A stretch of DNA of 64,000 nt from Hyperoodon ampullatus. Lineage: Eukaryota > Chordata > Mammalia > Artiodactyla > Ziphiidae. The stretch lies in contig OX457061.1 in the NCBI GenBank assembly GCA_949752795.1, positions 6,135,239 through 6,199,238 of the forward strand, read 5' to 3'. Under the pieces are notes generated by a model. It searched no databases, was not told where the DNA came from, and worked only from the letters and a program-made list of their open reading frames with translations. Both the position numbers and the translations under genes were made by a program. Positions 1 through 12,500 of the stretch are shown one piece after another (the stretch's first letter is position 1; each line of letters opens with the position of its first letter).

Positions 1-467
1 CAGAAGAGGTGCTGAGACCCTGTGCTCCCCCTGGTCCCGGGTCTGTCCCAGAAACGGGGTGCTGGCTCTCTGAGAGTGGAGGGGCTCTGGAAACCCACCC
101 GCTCCTGGGGAGAGATGGTTACGGGACAGGTCAGGCCTGAGGTGGGGGGGTTCCTGGGGTGACCTCTGGGAGCCCTCTTGGGGGTACCAGGTCTCAAGTT
201 GTGGGGTCTCTGGTTGTACCACAGTGTGAGTGGCAGAAGGAAGCCAGGACTGGTGTGGCTCTGGGCGTCCACGTGGCCCAAGTCCTAGCTCACTGGTTCC
301 CTCCTCCTAGGTCCTCGGCCCTGAAATGACTGAGCCGGCCCTGGCTGGCCAGTGACCATCAGAGGAGACAAGCCATGTGAAGGCGTCTGGGGTGTCAAAA
401 GCAGCCCTAGGGTTCCCGGGCCGCCTCCTGCCCACCCGACTGGTGCCCTGGAGGGTCCCTGACTCAC
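1..467. other. Intron downstream of exon 41 (partial)
   Basis: Opens with the donor of exon 41 at 467-462 on the minus strand and runs off the window edge. I see no repeat or exon in it. Confidence 0.6.
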
Positions 468-581
468 TGAGGACTTCCACGTGGTAGTTCTTCATGGCCT
501 CGCCAAGCTCATTGGTGACCACGCAGGTGTACTGGCCCGCGTCTTCCTTCTGGGCGTTCAGGATCTGCAGCCCGTGGGTGC
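468..581 (-). CDS. HMCN2: HMCN2 exon 41: Ig23, second half
   Basis: 114 bp, phase 1 to 1. Encodes the D-to-G strands with the F-strand motif [11 protein letters not shown] and ends VEVL. Acceptor cag before GCACC; donor CTCA|gtgagt. It is the last exon in the window, so the next domain lies beyond base 1. Confidence 0.93.
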
Positions 582-3500
582 CTGCTTGGGGGGCGGGGTG
601 CAGCGGCCAGGGTCACCCCCAGGCATTCGCTTCGCTGCCGTCCTCTGACCCAGCCCGCTGACCCATCACCTGCCCCCTCCCTCCCTCCTCCCCGCCCCGA
701 GGGCATCACCTGGGAGCAGCTGGATGTTGTTCAAGCCCTCAAACGGGGCCCCGTCCTTCATCCAGGTGATGGTGGGGGAGGGAAAGGCCAGCGCCTCGCA
801 GATCAGAGAGATGGGGTTGTTGATGGTCACGGTCACCTCCTCGTCCGCGCTGTCCCTGCTCAACCCCAGGATGGTGGGAACCACTGCGGTGGGGCAGGGA
901 GTGTGCTCGTTAACGGAGATCCCCCACCCTGGGCCCAAGGACCCAGAAAAGCCTCAGACCCTGGTGTTTGGCTTCGGTGCTTTTGCTACTTGCATGGCAC
1001 AGAGGGGAAACTGAAGCTCGGAGGAACCACGCACCATGTGGCCACACTTGAATTCAGGCCTGGGTGACCCAGAGCCCAGGCTCCTCCATCACTAAGCAAT
1101 ACCATAGGGGAAGCTGGTCAGCTGTGCCTCAATTTCCCCAATAGTCTCTTAACATCCGGAATCTACTCATTGAACCAGAGCCTTCTCAATTCTGCTTGTG
1201 GTTCCAATTTTTACCACTCTCTGAGCAGAGGTGGGGATGGAGTTTTACTCCCTGCTGGGTAGAATAGCTCTGCTTTCATTGGTCCCCACATTTTCTCTTT
1301 CAGCTCTCACTGGGGACCCTCCCTTTTACCAACAGCATTTTAAGAAACAGATCTGTGCTCCTCCCAACTTCTAGACCCCTGTGTCTCCTAATGAGACAGT
1401 TCATGCTGACAGCCCTTGGGAGACTGACTGCCTGGGTGTGAGCCCCGACCCTGGGGCCTGGAGTCTTGTCACCTCTCTAAGCCTCAGGGCTTCATTGGTG
1501 ACATGGGGACAAGCACATCTCCTACCTCCTAGGGTTGTTGAAAAGATTCAGCTAATCAGACCTGTCCAAATGCCTGGCCCATGGTAGATGTTCAGCCAAT
1601 AGGGCTGTTATTATTATTTTTGTTGTTGTTGACGTGGAAGAAAAAATAGTAAAGTGCTTTGTGGGAAGTTGTCTATAAGGAGCTGGTCACCTTGGTACCA
1701 GCCTGCTGGCACCTATGGCGGCCAGAAGAGGCTTAGCACTTACCCAGGACGCTAAGCTGGAAATGTTTGGTCTTCTCTCCTATGGCGTTGGCCGCAATAC
1801 AGGAGTAGTGGCCTGCACTAGACAGGTTGGCCTGGAGGACCTGCAGGAGGGCTCCATCTGGAGAGATGCGGTGGGCATCTCCGCCAGCCAGGGGTCTGCC
1901 ATCTTTGAACCATGTGACCTTGGGCTGTGGGTGGCCTGTATGCAGAGGGGAGAGGCAAGTGAAATGCTTCAGCAGGTTTTGACCAGGTCAAACAAGAGGT
2001 CAGAGGCCGCTCCAAGATGGGGCAGGGGACATCAATTCTCCATCTTAGTCCAGACCCATGCAACAGGGCAAGACACAGAAGCAGCCACCAAGCCTGGCCT
2101 GGGTCCTTTCCTATGTGGTTTGATTGCCTTTTCCTTACCCAGGTTGTGGGCAGGAATGGCTTGGTACAGACAGGCAGGACAGAAAGGCAAGTTATCACGT
2201 CCATCCATCCATCCATCCATCCATCCATCCATCCATCCATCTCTCCCAGCCCACAAGCATTAATGGGAGCCTACTCTGCTGGGCACTGGGGGAATCATGG
2301 TGACAAGGTAGCCCTTGGTCCTCAAGGAGCTCAGAGCCTGGCTGGGGTACACAGATATCACAAGGCCACTATGGTCCAGTGTGGTCAGTGCTGGGATAGG
2401 GGAGCACTGGGACCTGTAGGAGCCCATGGGCCCAAAGGGTCAGCCAAAGACTCCTTGTGGAGGGTCCTGGAAGCTGAGCTCTGAAGTCAGATGAGGAGTA
2501 GGGAAGAGTGTTTGGGGCGGAGGCACAGAGAGTGCAAAGGCCAAGATGGTGAGAGACCCTCCGTGGGGAGCAGCAGGGCTGGGGGCAGGCAGCCCAGATC
2601 TCCGGGGACCCCCTCCTTCTCGGAGCTGCCTCTCACCCTTCTTCTAGTTCACTGTGTGTGTCCCTTACCCGTGACATTGCACGTCAGGTGAGCTGTCTGC
2701 CCCTCGGGAACCTTGATTGCCTCCTCCAGGTCCTCGTTCTCGATACTGGGAGGAACTGGGAGAAGCAGGGAAGACAGACACTAACTGACCAAGCTGAACA
2801 ATCACAGAGCAGGAAGCTAAGAGCCCCTGGCACCTCTCTTCCATTTCCCCATCCTCTCACGCCTGCCTCCATGGGGCTGTGAGTTTAATAAACCCTAACC
2901 CTAACCCTCAGCAGCTGGCTGAGGGAAGTACCAGTGCCTCTGGGAGAAGGCCCTGAACAGAGGAAGGCAGTTGGGTGGTATTGAAAATCTTTTCCCCCTT
3001 TCATCTGGGGTTAGTTCCAGCTGTTTCTGGAAAGTTCTATGGCAGCCTCAGAGAAGAGATTGCTGATGAGGCAAAGAAAACAAGGCTTGGCTTCTCCCTC
3101 CTGCCGGTGCCAGACCCCACCCTCAGAAGCTCCCAGGCCGGAGGGAAAGGATTGGTGGGTGCCCATGAGAATGGGGCGGTGACATACCCAGGACCTCCAC
3201 GCTGAAGTTCCTTCGCACCTCCCCAGCCTCGTTGTTTGCCAGGCACGAGTAGAGGCCTCTGTCTCGCTCCTGGGCCCGGGTCATCTTCAGCATCCAGCCA
3301 CCTGGGGAGGCGGGGAGTGGGCTCCAAGCACAGCTATGAGCAGCCTTCTCTCCCAAGCTGAGCCCAGGCCGCCCGCCAGGAAGAGGAGCATGCCAGGCAT
3401 TATATTTAGAGGTATAGGTGTCTGCCTCCCACAATGTTCCATTCCTCAGACGGGTAAACTGAGGCCCAGGAGGGTAAACAGATAGATGGAGCCCCCTGGA

Positions 3501-6500
3501 CATTAGACCTACACCAGGGTAAACTTGAGGACCCTGTTCTAGTAAGAAGGATCTGTCACCTGGCTACCCTCTCTTCTGTGGGTTGGCTGGGGCTAAAAGG
3601 ACAGCAATGATTTATGTAGTTCTGGCTCAGATCAGAACCCTCATTCGACTCTGATGGACCTGGTAAAAGGCCACCTTCTCCCAGGGACCTCTCAGAGGTG
3701 AACCAGCTCCTCTCAGAGGAATGCAAGGATCTCCTAAGACCAGCCCAAGGAAGGCAGATATACATCATCACCGCTATTCTTGCACCCAGGGCAGACATCA
3801 CTAATTGATCACCACTCTCCTTTCTGCTGGGCCCAGATGCAGTCTCTGAATTCATATCATCACACTGAATCTGGCGGCCCCCACCAAGTGCTCAGAAGTG
3901 GTGCACAAGGGGAAACTTATTTACCATCCCAGCTTTGGCTGCATGGAACAACTGACGGGTCATTGAGGCTGAGCTTCAGGGGGCCTGGAAGTCCCTGAAA
4001 GATTCTGATGGGATATTGTCTCTTGGGCCTCAGTTTCCCCATTTGTATTCCAGCAAGAACCATCACAAACCAACTTTGTGAGGAAGATGAATATTCAAAG
4101 GAGAAAGTGCTTAGATCAGATTTCCCAAAGTTTGTTACGGTTCCATGCTATGTTTCATAGGTGCCGTGAGAATTTTTTTCTGCAGGACTTATCAGAACCT
4201 TGACTATACAGATGGTCACTGTGAGTCTCCAGAAGAGCAGAACAGGAAGACTTTTCCAAACTTATTTAAATCTGATTTTTTTTTCCTGGAGCACCTCACC
4301 TGACCAGTGTTTTTGGGTGCACTCTCAGGGGACCAACAGCTAAAACGGTTATCCCAACCAAGCCTGGCAGTGCAGGATCAGAGGTCACAGGCATGTGATG
4401 GACAGAGGTAGAGGTCCAGACCCGATAACCAGATACTCTCCTGACTGGCACCTTACCTGCCAAGAGGTAGGTGTCCTCCCCAGGGCTGATGGGCTCCTCC
4501 CCTCGGAACCAGAGGACCCCTGGAGGTGGGATGCCTGTGGCTTGACAGAGCAGCGTCAAGGGGCTGTGCAAGGTAGCCGTGACATTGGTCAGTGGGTCCA
4601 AGTCTCCAGTGAGCTCTGGGGGCACTAGACACAGAGAAGAAGCCGCATTCAGGATGCAGACGGGGGCTGTACACTCCTGCTTGGCTCCCCACCAGTGCCC
4701 TCGCCGAGGACCCCCGCCCCCCAGTCAGGGAAGCCTGAGGATCAGAAGCGACAAGATCAGAGCTGCGTGAGTGATGGCCACGGGCTGGGCTTTGGTGTCA
4801 GGCTTGGGCCCCAGTGTCCCCGACCCCTCGTTGGAATGCCAAGAGATTTCGACAAGGACATGTGTAGAGCGCTTAGCACAGAGCCTGGCATGGAGCAAAG
4901 ACTGAGCAAACGAGACGGGAATTAGAGCAAAGGGGGACACCAGATGGGTCCCTAAATCCACAGAGCAGAGTTCCATTCAGAAAGGAAGCCACACCCTATC
5001 AGGCAGGGATAGGTGGGCGAGGCTGGGGATCCCAGCAATGATGGAGACGTGAGAGGGTCATCCCTAAAGGACCCCTGCCCACCTCTCTCTCCTTGTCTCT
5101 CTCCACTCCCTGCCTCCACCCTGAGGCATGCAGTAGGAGCTCAGTAAGAGACTGGAATCACAAGGCTCTTCTAGCCACCGTGAATGTGCCCCAGCTCTCC
5201 GCAGAGTCTGTTCTCTCTGCCTGGCACTCTTCCTCTCACCCCGGCTCCCGACGAACCCCTACTCAGCCTTTGCATTTCAGCTAAAAGGTCACCTCCTACA
5301 GGAAGCTGCCCTGATTTCCCAGGACAGCGGTCAGGATCTTCCTGATCTCTCGGGGACCCCCGAATTCCCCCATCACATACGAGTCATGCAGGATAAAGAA
5401 TGCCCGCAACAGAGAAGGGGAACAGCAAACACGGGAGGCAGGGAGGGAGGGAAATGAGGGCTATTTGGAGCCAATCCTGATTTTGGGAGCAGCGTTTGCA
5501 GCTTCTCCCAACAGGAGCCCTACCCAGAGGGGTCTGACTCCTGGCAGGAAAAGGGGTGGCCCCAGGAGCACAGCTTGGGGACGGAAGCAGCCTTGCCTTC
5601 TCCAGTCTGGTTCCCTTCCTGCCCTCCTCCAGCAGGCCGCCAGTCCTCACCCAGCACAGAGAGTGAAAACCTCCTCTCGGCCCTCCCGGCCACGTTCTCG
5701 GCCACGCAGCTGTAGCGCCCGGCGTGGACAGCCCGAGCCCGCTCCACGTGCAGCCTCTGACCCTGGCTCTGCAGCCGCAGGCCAGGCTCGGCCCCCACTG
5801 GCTCGCCGTCCCGCTCCCACGTCACCCTGGGCGGGGGTTTCCCTGTGGCGTTGCATTCCAGAGTGGCCTCCTCGTCCTGGACCACGGACACCTGTGTGTG
5901 GGGCTCCCGGGGGCCCGCGATCTGAGGGGGAGCTGGCATGGGGAGAAAGCACGTCAGGGAACGTGGGCCGCCGGGCACCAAACACGCGCCACATGCCAGG
6001 CTCTGGGCTCGCCTCCATTTGGCCTGTGTTCCTCCATGCCCCTCGCTGGCTGTGTGACCTTAGCCAGGTGACCTCGCCTCTCTGGGCCTCCACTTTGCAC
6101 CTCTATAATGGGGTCAGAAAAGTATCCCATGGTCCCCTCTCCACACCCTGTGAATCACAAGAAGGCCTGCCGTTTGGACAGTGAGCTCACAGAACAGCCC
6201 TGAAGATTTGTGAGGGGTTTCCTTCCTTAGAAACCAGAGGCTTCCCAGAACTGAAACAGCTGTTAGGACTGGCCAAGGGTGAGGGATTATTCCACAGGTG
6301 GGGTTCTCCCCAGGATGCAGAACAGCATTTTTTTGGTTTTATTTTCTAGAATGATTTTTACAAGGTTGAGATATTTAATTTCATCCCGGCAGGAGAAGTA
6401 GATGGAGACTTATGTTTCCATCACGTACAGGAGCTTCATATCAATGTTACATTTCTTTAGTTTCCAACTGTTTCAAGCTGTGTTTTTCTCCCCCTCTGGA

Positions 6501-9500
6501 CCATTGGGGGCTTCTTAGGATCACGCTGCCCCCTCTCTCACGCTGAGGTCAGGAGCTGTAAGAAGCTGGCTGGGGGTAGGGGGCAGCTGAAACGCCAGAG
6601 AGCTAAGGGGTAACAGGCCAGTGCTCTCATCAGCCCTGTTTTGTCTTTGCTTGGGTTTTGGGGTGAGGTCTTCCCTGCCAGGGCACCTGGCTGCCCACCC
6701 TTTGGGCCCCTTCTGGCCCCTTCCACCTGGTTCAGGTCATCCCAGCCTGACTCACCATGCACCTCCAGCTGCTGGTCCTGGCTGCTATTTCCGGCCACGT
6801 TGCTGCACTCACAGGTGTACGTTCCCTCCTGGGCCGGCTGGGCCTGTGCTAGATACAGCAGCCGCCCCACAGCTGACACCTGCCCAAGGCCGGCCCCGTC
6901 CATGGGCAGAGGCTGACCTGGATGCATGAGAAAGAAGCCCCTGGTCCTTGGTCCTTCCACCTCGAACACTTGTCCTCCCATCCATCCTGGCCAGCTCCTG
7001 CTCATGCGTCAGGTGCCCACTTAGATGTCACCTCCACCAGGAAGCCTTCCCTGAGCACCAAATCTGATCCCGGAACCCACTCTGAGCTCCCATAACACCG
7101 AGCCTCTCCCCAACACAGATAAGCCTGCAGGTGGCACGTCCGAATCCTGCCCTGGCGTGGGCTGTCCTGGAGGGCAGACCCTGCCTCACTTTCCCCCTGG
7201 GATCCTTAGAGGTTCTCCGGGGCCTGGCATATAATAGCGCTCAGTGAAGGCTATCGAATGAATGACCCATCCATCTAGCTACAGAGATGGGGGAGGGAGA
7301 CCAAGCAGCTGGTACACCTGGCAGCAAGGAGACCCCGATGCAGGGAAGGATTTTGTAAACCAAGAGGCACTGGATTAAACACTAACTTCCAACATCCTGC
7401 ACCTGTTCACAGCAGAGCGGCCCTCTGGGCTCTGGCCAACCATCAGCATGTGTCCCAGCAGGGGGAGGAGACTAGGTGGCCACATGACATTCTTCCTCGC
7501 TCTTACATTCTATTCTCTGTCCATGCTCTCTCCCCTGGTGATCTCGAGTTGTCTTGTCACTTCTGGATTTATTCTTAGTCCAGACCTCTCTTCTGAGCTC
7601 CAGACACCTATGTCTGACTGCCCACTTGCCAACTTGTTGGGTGTCTAACAGATCTCAAAATTAAATGCCCCGAACTCCCTATCTGCTCCCCCAGACCTGC
7701 CCTTGCAGCCTCTCCATCTGGGTGACGGCAGAATCACTCTCCTGACTGCCAGGCCAAAAGTCATCCCCGACTCCTCCTTCTCCTTAGCCCCCTATCCCAG
7801 CCGTCGGAAAATCCGGCCAGCACCACCTTTGAGATGCATCCAGACTATGGCCCCCACCCAACACCTCATGGATACCCACCTAGTCCAAGGGCCAGCATCT
7901 CTTGCCCAGAGTCCCTGCAGGAGCCCCCTCACTGGCCACGCTACTCCCACCCTTGCTCCCAATGCTCTATTCTCATCATGCTGGTAGGAACCATCTAGAG
8001 TACAAATCAGACCCCTACAGAAGCCCCATCTCGCTCAAGGTAAAAGTTGAGATCCTTACAGCCTTTGATCCACCCCCATCACACAGGTGACCATCTCCTG
8101 CTACCGCCCCCTTGCTGAATCTACTCCAGCCCCACTGGCCTCTTTGCTGTTCTTCAAACATGCTTGGTTCATCCCTGCCCCAGGACCTTTGCACCCGCCA
8201 TCACCTCTGCCTGGAATGCTTTTCCCTACAATATCCTCATGCTCATCCCTCACCTTCTCCACATCTGCTTGGTCAAATGTCCCTGGCCACCCAACTTAAA
8301 ATTGCAAATCCCACCTCCCTCCCCCCTCACAACTTCTCCCCTTTCCTGGATTTTATTTCTCTCCATAGCACTTACCATGTCAGGTATTAAGTCATTTACA
8401 GGCATACCTCGGAGATATCATAGGTTCGGTTCCAGACCAACGCAAAAAGCAAATATCGAAATAAAGCGAGTCACGTGATTTTTTGGTTTCCCAGTACATA
8501 TAAAAATTATGTTTAGTCTATTAAGTGTGCACTATTATGTTTAAAAACACAACGTACATAACTTAATGAAAAATACTTTAAAATGCTAACATCATCTGAG
8601 CCTTCAGCAAGCCATAATCTTTTTTCAATAGTAATTTCAAAGATCACTAATCACAGACCACCATAACAAACATAATTATAATAATAAAAAAGTTATAAAT
8701 ATTGGGAGAATTATCAAAATGTGACAGAGACGAAAAGTGAGCAAATGCTGGAAAATGTTGGGAAAATGGTACCAATAGACTTGCTGGAGGCAGGGTTGCC
8801 ATAAACCTTCAATTTATAAAAAACACAACGTCTGCGAAACTCAGTAAAGCAAAGCACAATAAAAAGAGGTATGCCTATACTAACTTCTCATTTATTACCT
8901 GACCGCCTCAATCCAGTGCCGTATGTCCAGCACCTAGAATGGGGCCTGGCACAGAGAGGCTCTCAACAAATGCTGGTTAAATGAATGAATTCCAAATATT
9001 TATTGAGCACCTGTTTTGTACCGGGCACTGTCTTAGCCACTGCTGAATTCCCAGACAGTGCCTCCCAGGGCTCACGGGCTCACGGAGGAGCAGACATTGA
9101 AGGACTAAGGTGGGTAATATGACGAGCTAACATACAGGGGTGGCGTCAAGGAGGCCTAGACTGGGGTGGAAGTCAGGGAGGGCTTCCTGGAAGAAGAGAC
9201 ATCTGAAGTGAGGCCTGAGGATCAATCCAGCTCTCATTGGCTGAGGAGGGGCTGCAGGGCCTTCTGTAACCAGCACCCACACCCCCTAGGGCTGTAAGCC
9301 CACCCACCTCCAACTCAACAAGAATGGGGGCACCCAGCGAGGGCAGGGAGCAGCCTCCTTGGATGGGGCAATGTGGGTAGGGCTGGGCGAGGTCAGCCAT
9401 CCTACCGTCCTTCCTCCAGGAGATCTTGGGGAAGGGGACGCCCCGACATTCGCAGGACAGCCTGGCGGGGCGCCCCTCGGTCACAGTCAGGGTGCGAGGC

Positions 9501-12500
9501 TCTGGTGAGGGGAACACTGGAGGGACTGAGTAAAAGAGAGGAGGTGAGGTGGGCAGGAAGTTGAGGGCTGGGATAAGAAAGGGACCCCGGGGGGGTGAGG
9601 GTGGGGTGGAGGAGGGCTGTGTCCTAGAACCCACTCAAGGCAGCCCCAACCCCAGGGCTTGAGAGCCAGCCCTCCCAGGGGCAGGGGGAGGGACCCCAGC
9701 CCAGCCCAGAAGACCCTCACCCCAGACATTCAGGTTGTAGTGTTTCTCCGAGCAGCCTGCCTGGTTCTTCGCCTCGCAGGTATAGCGGCCTGCGTCCGCC
9801 ACCCCGGCTCTGTCCACCTGGCCGAGAGCAAAAACAGCCCATCAGCGGGGGCGGCACAGATGGGATTACCCCCGGACAGACTGTGTGACCTTGGGCATGT
9901 CACTTTACGTTGCTGAGTCCCCCCTCCCACCCGGAACCACGGAGCAGTGGTAGCACCTGCTGCGCCTCTTGTACCGGGAAGTTTCTGGAAGCCAGGGCCT
10001 TGGTGGCCTGACATGGACTGGGCACAAATGGCGGCCCTGCCAGCCTCACCCCACTTCACATCCGCAGCCCGGTCCTGTTCCAAGGAGGAGGCAGAGGGGA
10101 CCCTGTCCTCAGGGGTCAGATCCTGACCTAGTGGGGTGAGGGAGCTAGGCTGTGGCTTAGTAGAATGAAGGGAAGGAGGGGGCGGTATTCCAGGCAGAGG
10201 AAACCAAACAAAGGGGCTCAGAGTTGGGAATGATCGTATCACAAGATGTAGAGGGGTGGGAGAAGGAAGAACAGGCTGGAGTGGAGGGTTCTCCCCGCGC
10301 CTTGGGGAGGTACGTCCCCTCCCCCAGCTGACATGGACCAGCTGTTCTCTGGGGCCTCACAGGCATTCTCTAGGACTCTCCCAGCCACCCCAGAAGAAAG
10401 GCACCAGGTGCTCACAGGTGAGAGAGCGGAGGCCAGGGTGGTCAGAACATGACCCCCCAAAGACCTGGGAGGAGGTGGAGCTAAAATTTAAATCCAGGCT
10501 GTGACTCCAGAGTCCCTGACCCTAATTAACCCCTGCCTTGCTGGGCCAGACGAAGGGCCTTAAATGCCCAAAGGCAAGGAGACTTTCGAACAAGGAGTGA
10601 AAAACTCGTGGGGGTCCTGAGGGAAGTGCACCCCCCCACCCCGCCACTGAGGACTCAGTCCTGGGGCTTCGCTCTCCATCCCTCTTTGGCTGGAAGCAGC
10701 TCTGATGGGTCCTGGGACTGGAGGGGCCTGCAGGTCACAGTGAGCTGAACTGAGGCTCACGGGGGCACCTCAGCCTGCCCTGTTCAGGGCTCAGCTCTGC
10801 TCACAGTGGGGGCCCCCTTGGTGGCCTGGGAGGCCGCACACCTCCAGCAAGGCCTTGTCTGCAGAGAGGCGGATGCCAGGCCGGGGCTCCAGGGGGCGGC
10901 CGTCCTTCCGCCAGCTCAGCACGGGAGGGGGCACAGCGTGGCTCTGGCACTCCAGGGCCACTGACTCGTTGGCCACGACGGACACATTCAGCTCTTCTCC
11001 AAGGATGCTTGGGGGCACTGCGGGAGGGGGCGGGGCAGGGGCTTTCTCAGCAGCCAGGAGCAAATACCAGGGATGGGAAGTCACCATTAGGATGAGGGCC
11101 CACCCCCTGAGCTGCAGCCCTCTTGTCCTCCCCTTGATGACCTTCAGAGGAGGCCCCCAAACCTGAATAGGATGGTGCATTATACCATCAATATCCTGAA
11201 TATGATTTTGTACTTTAGTCGTACCAGATGTTACCACTGAGGAAAGGGCCCACCCGCCCACCTGTCCACAACAGGGGAGCTCACACTCTAGGAGAGGGCT
11301 CTGGGGGTCCAACTGACCCCTACATGAAGGCAGACACAGTCTCAGGCCAGACCTCCCACATCCAACCCCCGGGGATGCCCCAGCCCCGCCTTCCTGAGCC
11401 GCCGGCCTGCAGCCGGCAGAGTCCAGGGCCTGACACTCACTGTGGACATGCAGGGTGACGTCCCGGCGGTCCTCGCCTACTGCATTCACAGCCACGCAGG
11501 AGTAGCTGCCAGAGTCGGAAGCCCGGGCACTGGCCAGCGTGAGGACCCGGCCCCCAGGGAAGACCTGTGGCCCAGAAGGAAGTCCACATGAGGTCAGGCC
11601 CTGCTAGCAGGCACAGCGGGCAGCTTGTCCCAGACCCCCGGGGCCCGCCACAATGCAGAGGAACCTCGAGCTCTACCCAGACCTCAGGACCTCTGCTGGC
11701 TGGTGGGGAATAACATCGGTCCTGAGAAAGTCCCCTGCAGTAGGGCTATGGCTAGGGAGCCCTTGAAAGAGGGCTGGTCCCCAGGTGTAAGATGCACAAC
11801 TGATTTCAAAGAGTTTGTACAAAAAGGAGAATGTAAAATGTCTGGTTAATGATTTTGTATAATGATCACGTGATGCAATGATACTTTTTGGATATACTGG
11901 GTAAACTAAAATGTATTTTTTTATACAGCAGTTTCTTTTTAATATTCACTTTTTATTTATTTATAAATAAATAAAGTAGCCAAAGGACACTTTTATTTAT
12001 TTATTTATGCCGCGTTATGAGGCTTTTGGGATCTTAGTTCCCCAACCAGGGATCAAACCCATGCCCCCTGCAGTGGAAGCCAGGAGTCCTAACCACTGGA
12101 CCACCAGGGAAGTCCTTAACATGCATTATTAAAATTGGTTTCACCTGTTTCTTTTCATTCATCCTAATGCAGCTACTAGAAATGTTTAGATTACATATTC
12201 GGTTCACCTTGGTGGTGTGCATTAAGTTTCTGGAGACCACCTGGCTCTAGACTCCGTTCAGCAGCTCCTCTTCCTCCCTCCAGCCGACCATCCCGGGCCA
12301 TCACTGTTGCCCTCTCCCCTCGGCACTCCCAGGCCCTGACCTCTGCTCCCAGCACCTACTGCGGCACCCGGGAGGCGACTCAGGACCGCCCACCCCCACT
12401 GACCTGGAGGCCGGAGGTCCCTGCCGTGGACACGGGGTTTCCATCCTTCAGCCACATCAGCATGGGGCTGGGGGCTCCCGTGGCATTGCAGGTCAGCCGA

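Noticed and set aside
5465..6184. 239-codon plus-strand frame
   Set aside because: It is the antisense of HMCN2 exon 35 and its flanks, low in complexity and rich in Arg/Pro/Ser. The minus strand has the Ig motifs and splice sites.
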